Source: Rhodospirillaceae bacterium
Lineage (GTDB): Bacteria; Pseudomonadota; Alphaproteobacteria; UBA8366; GCA-2717185
Reading direction: 5' to 3'
Assembly (NCBI GenBank): GCA_028817685.1
Contig: JAPPPC010000898.1
Coordinates: forward strand, 1 to 7,360
DNA: 7,360 bases
Shown: piece after piece, positions 5,925 through 7,360 of the stretch
Layout: each line of letters begins with the position of its first letter
How positions within the stretch are numbered: the first letter of the stretch is position 1
Position numbers and translations under genes: made by a program
The notes under the pieces: model-generated
Database searches by the model: none
Seen by the model: only the letters and a program-made list of their open reading frames with translations
Told to the model about the DNA's origin: nothing

Positions 5925-6836
5925 CTAGGCGACGGCCAACAAATACACGATCCCGACAACGACCAGCAACATGCCAACAAGTTCGCTAGGAGAGGTTCGT
6001 TCTCGAAAAAAGAGGATGGAAATCGCCAGGGTGAATATGAATTCAATCTGGCCCAAAGCTTTGACAAAGGACGCTTTTTGCAGCGTGAACGCGGTGAACC
6101 ATCCGACCGAACCCAATGCGCTGGTCGCGCCAACAAAGGTTCCCACCTTCCACTCACGGAGCATGATCGCGATCTGCTCGCGCTCCCGTACGACGATATA
6201 AAGTCCGAGGATCGTCGACTGCATCAGGATCGTCGTCACCAACGTGAGCGCGGCCGGGAAGAGGACGGTATCGTCGCCCAAGGACAGGGCCGCCTCGCGA
6301 ACGGAAAGGGCGGCAAGTGCGAACCCAAATCCCGATGCGAGACCGACAGCGGCAGACCTGTTCCAGATACGTGTCACCCAGCCCCCGCCGTCGACGGTCG
6401 TTTTTGCGATCGTGATGACAACGACACCAGAGACGCTGATCGCGATCGCAAACCAACCTTGCAGGCTGATGAGTTCGCCAAACAGAAACGCGCCCGCGAC
6501 GGCCGTTAGAAAGGCCTCCGTACGCGCATATGTCGTCCCAACCGCAAAATTACGGAACGAGAATAGGAAGACGAGCAAAGCGGTGGCCAGAATTTGACCG
6601 ACGCCGCCGAGAAGGCAAAACCCCAGGAAATAAAGCGTTAGTACGGGAATGTCCCGTTCGTACGCGTACATCAGAAAGCAGAAATAGGCGCCCACGAAGG
6701 GCAGTCCGTAGACGAACCGAACGAGCGATACCGCAAACGTGCTCATATGTTGCGTGAGGTGTTTTTGCCCTCCCGTCCGCACCGATTGTGCCGCAGACGC
6801 CATGAGCGTCAGATAGACCCAGCCCCAGCTTTCCAT
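5925..6836 (-). CDS. EamA/DMT-superfamily transporter
   Basis: The 303-residue product is strongly hydrophobic and has the size, about ten predicted membrane helices, and the internal duplication of drug/metabolite transporters. The two halves end in equivalent signatures, LFGELISLQGW (118-128) and FFRERTSPSELVGM (276-289), which is typical of paired EamA repeats. The first helix starts at the N terminus without a cleavable signal. It should sit in the inner membrane and export or exchange a small metabolite; the substrate cannot be told from sequence. The ATG at 6836 has AAAGG 6 bases upstream, and the gene ends in TAG. It is transcribed divergently from the LysR-type gene at 7045 across a 208-base AT-rich region, an arrangement in which the LysR protein often controls the neighbour. 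Confidence 0.93.
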   Translation of the reverse strand: MESWGWVYLTLMASAAQSVRTGGQKHLTQHMSTFAVSLVRFVYGLPFVGAYFCFLMYAYERDIPVLTLYFLGFCLLGGVGQILATALLVFLFSFRNFAVGTTYARTEAFLTAVAGAFLFGELISLQGWFAIAISVSGVVVITIAKTTVDGGGWVTRIWNRSAAVGLASGFGFALAALSVREAALSLGDDTVLFPAALTLVTTILMQSTILGLYIVVREREQIAIMLREWKVGTFVGATSALGSVGWFTAFTLQKASFVKALGQIEFIFTLAISILFFRERTSPSELVGMLLVVVGIVYLLAVA

Positions 6837-7044
6837 TGCCAGCCTTTCACACCGACTGTGAACAACACGTCATTTGTTTAGTAAAATTCATAAAACGTAT
6901 GAGTTTTGATCGAGCTAGATTAAATTTAGAGCGGATAATTTAATTGTATGTAGTCCCTTAGACCAGTATGGTTGGCATGACAACGGATCAATATTCAACT
7001 CACTATGAGTAATTTTCATAGTTTGAAGAGCAAAGGTATCGCCG
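6837..7044. promoter_or_regulatory. EamA/LysR divergent control region
   Basis: This AT-rich stretch of 208 bases between two divergent starts should hold both promoters and the LysR binding sites. It contains a 7-bp dyad near the LysR start (separate entry). A weaker related dyad, TCATA (6888-6892) with TATGA (6898-6902), lies on the EamA side. The heptamer TATGAGT occurs in both places (6898-6904 and 7004-7010). ATTAAAT (6919-6925) and ATTTAAT (6938-6944) form another AT-rich repeat with no clear role. No -35/-10 pair could be fixed. Confidence 0.5.
7002..7022. promoter_or_regulatory. Candidate LysR operator (T-N11-A dyad)
   Basis: ACTATGA (7002-7008) and TCATAGT (7016-7022) form a perfect inverted repeat with a 7-base spacer. 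The symmetric T at 7006 and A at 7018 are separated by 11 bases, the T-N11-A pattern of LysR-type regulators. The site ends 22 bases before the proposed LysR start, fitting autoregulation and control of the divergent transporter gene. Confidence 0.55.
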
Positions 7045-7360
7045 TTGCGAACCAATCTTCCGCCGTTGAATGCCTTGCGTACGTTTGAGGCGGCCGCACG
7101 ACACAAGAATTTCAGCCGTGCCGCCGAAGAGCTACGCGTTACCCCGTCTGCTGTCAGCCACCAGATCAAAGATCTCGAGCTGCGGCTCGGCTGGGCACTA
7201 TTCCTGCGGCGGAAGAAGTCCTTGTCCCTTACGGAAGCCGGTGAGGTCTTGTTGGAAGGCACGCACGCGGCGTTTGGCGCATTGTCGAGAGCGATGGATG
7301 ATTTGCGCGCGCTGGCCCACGCGCCGTTGCTGACGGTATCGGTGCCGCCGTCTGTGGCGA
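7045..7360 (+). CDS. LysR-type transcriptional regulator, 5' part (runs off the window)
   Basis: An open frame from TTG 7045 to the window end encodes 105 residues with a classic LysR N terminus: LPPLNALRTFEAAARHKNFS, then RAAEELRVTPSAVSHQIKDL and LFLRRKKSLSLTEAGEVLL. This is the winged helix-turn-helix and the start of the linker helix (to about residue 90). The beginning of the effector domain (LLTVSVPPSVA) is just reached. The LPPLNALRTFEAAAR opening is like GcvA-type members. TTG 7045 is chosen because AAAGG (7032-7036) lies 8 bases upstream and an in-frame TGA at 7024-7026 blocks further extension; TTG 7066 is the alternative. It probably regulates the divergent EamA gene and itself. The effector is unknown because the ligand domain lies outside the window. 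Confidence 0.93.
   Translation, partial: MRTNLPPLNALRTFEAAARHKNFSRAAEELRVTPSAVSHQIKDLELRLGWALFLRRKKSLSLTEAGEVLLEGTHAAFGALSRAMDDLRALAHAPLLTVSVPPSVA

Noticed and set aside
6929..6946. Lac-operator-like string gagcggataattt
   Set aside because: It matches only the left half of the lac operator by chance in AT-rich DNA, and no LacI-type gene is present.

Overview
The window reads as part of a GC-rich proteobacterial chromosome, most likely from an alphaproteobacterium. The reasons are codon use, short intergenic gaps, many small stand-alone receiver and Hpt proteins, and alphaproteobacterial-looking EamA and LysR genes. No rRNA, tRNA, CRISPR array, insertion sequence or phage gene is visible. 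Assignment below family level is not possible from the sequence alone.

Layout. (1) 1-2254, minus strand: a LuxO-like sigma-54-dependent response regulator is followed by a TauD/TfdA-type dioxygenase gene. The dioxygenase frame stops early at the window edge. (2) 2255-2517: divergent control region with two 8-bp inverted repeats. (3) 2518-3226, plus strand: a single-domain receiver gene, frameshifted in a G5 run, overlaps a small Hpt phosphotransfer gene. (4) 3227-3280: a short leader holding two crossing 8-bp inverted repeats just before the next start. (5) 3281-5232: two translationally coupled genes (ATGA overlap). The first encodes a CPTC thioredoxin-like domain fused to a large conserved domain of unknown function. 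The second encodes a UGSC-family selenoprotein whose in-frame TGA at 4993-4995 is read as selenocysteine. A plain ORF search splits it into two fragments. (6) A likely terminator near 5281-5303, then a CheY-like receiver gene at 5463-5894. (7) 5925-6836, minus strand: an EamA/DMT transporter, divergent from a LysR-type regulator gene (7045 to the window end, incomplete). A LysR-type T-N11-A dyad lies in the region between them.

How the parts may work together. The selenoprotein and its thioredoxin-like partner look like a two-component thiol/selenol redox system. They are flanked by phosphorelay parts: three receivers (one on a sigma-54 activator) and one Hpt protein. No histidine kinase lies in the window, so any signalling link is inference. 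The EamA/LysR pair looks like a separate exporter with its own regulator.

The strongest observation is the undercalled selenoprotein and its coupled partner. Next come the crossing hairpins in front of the redox operon, the frameshifted receiver, and the LysR dyad.
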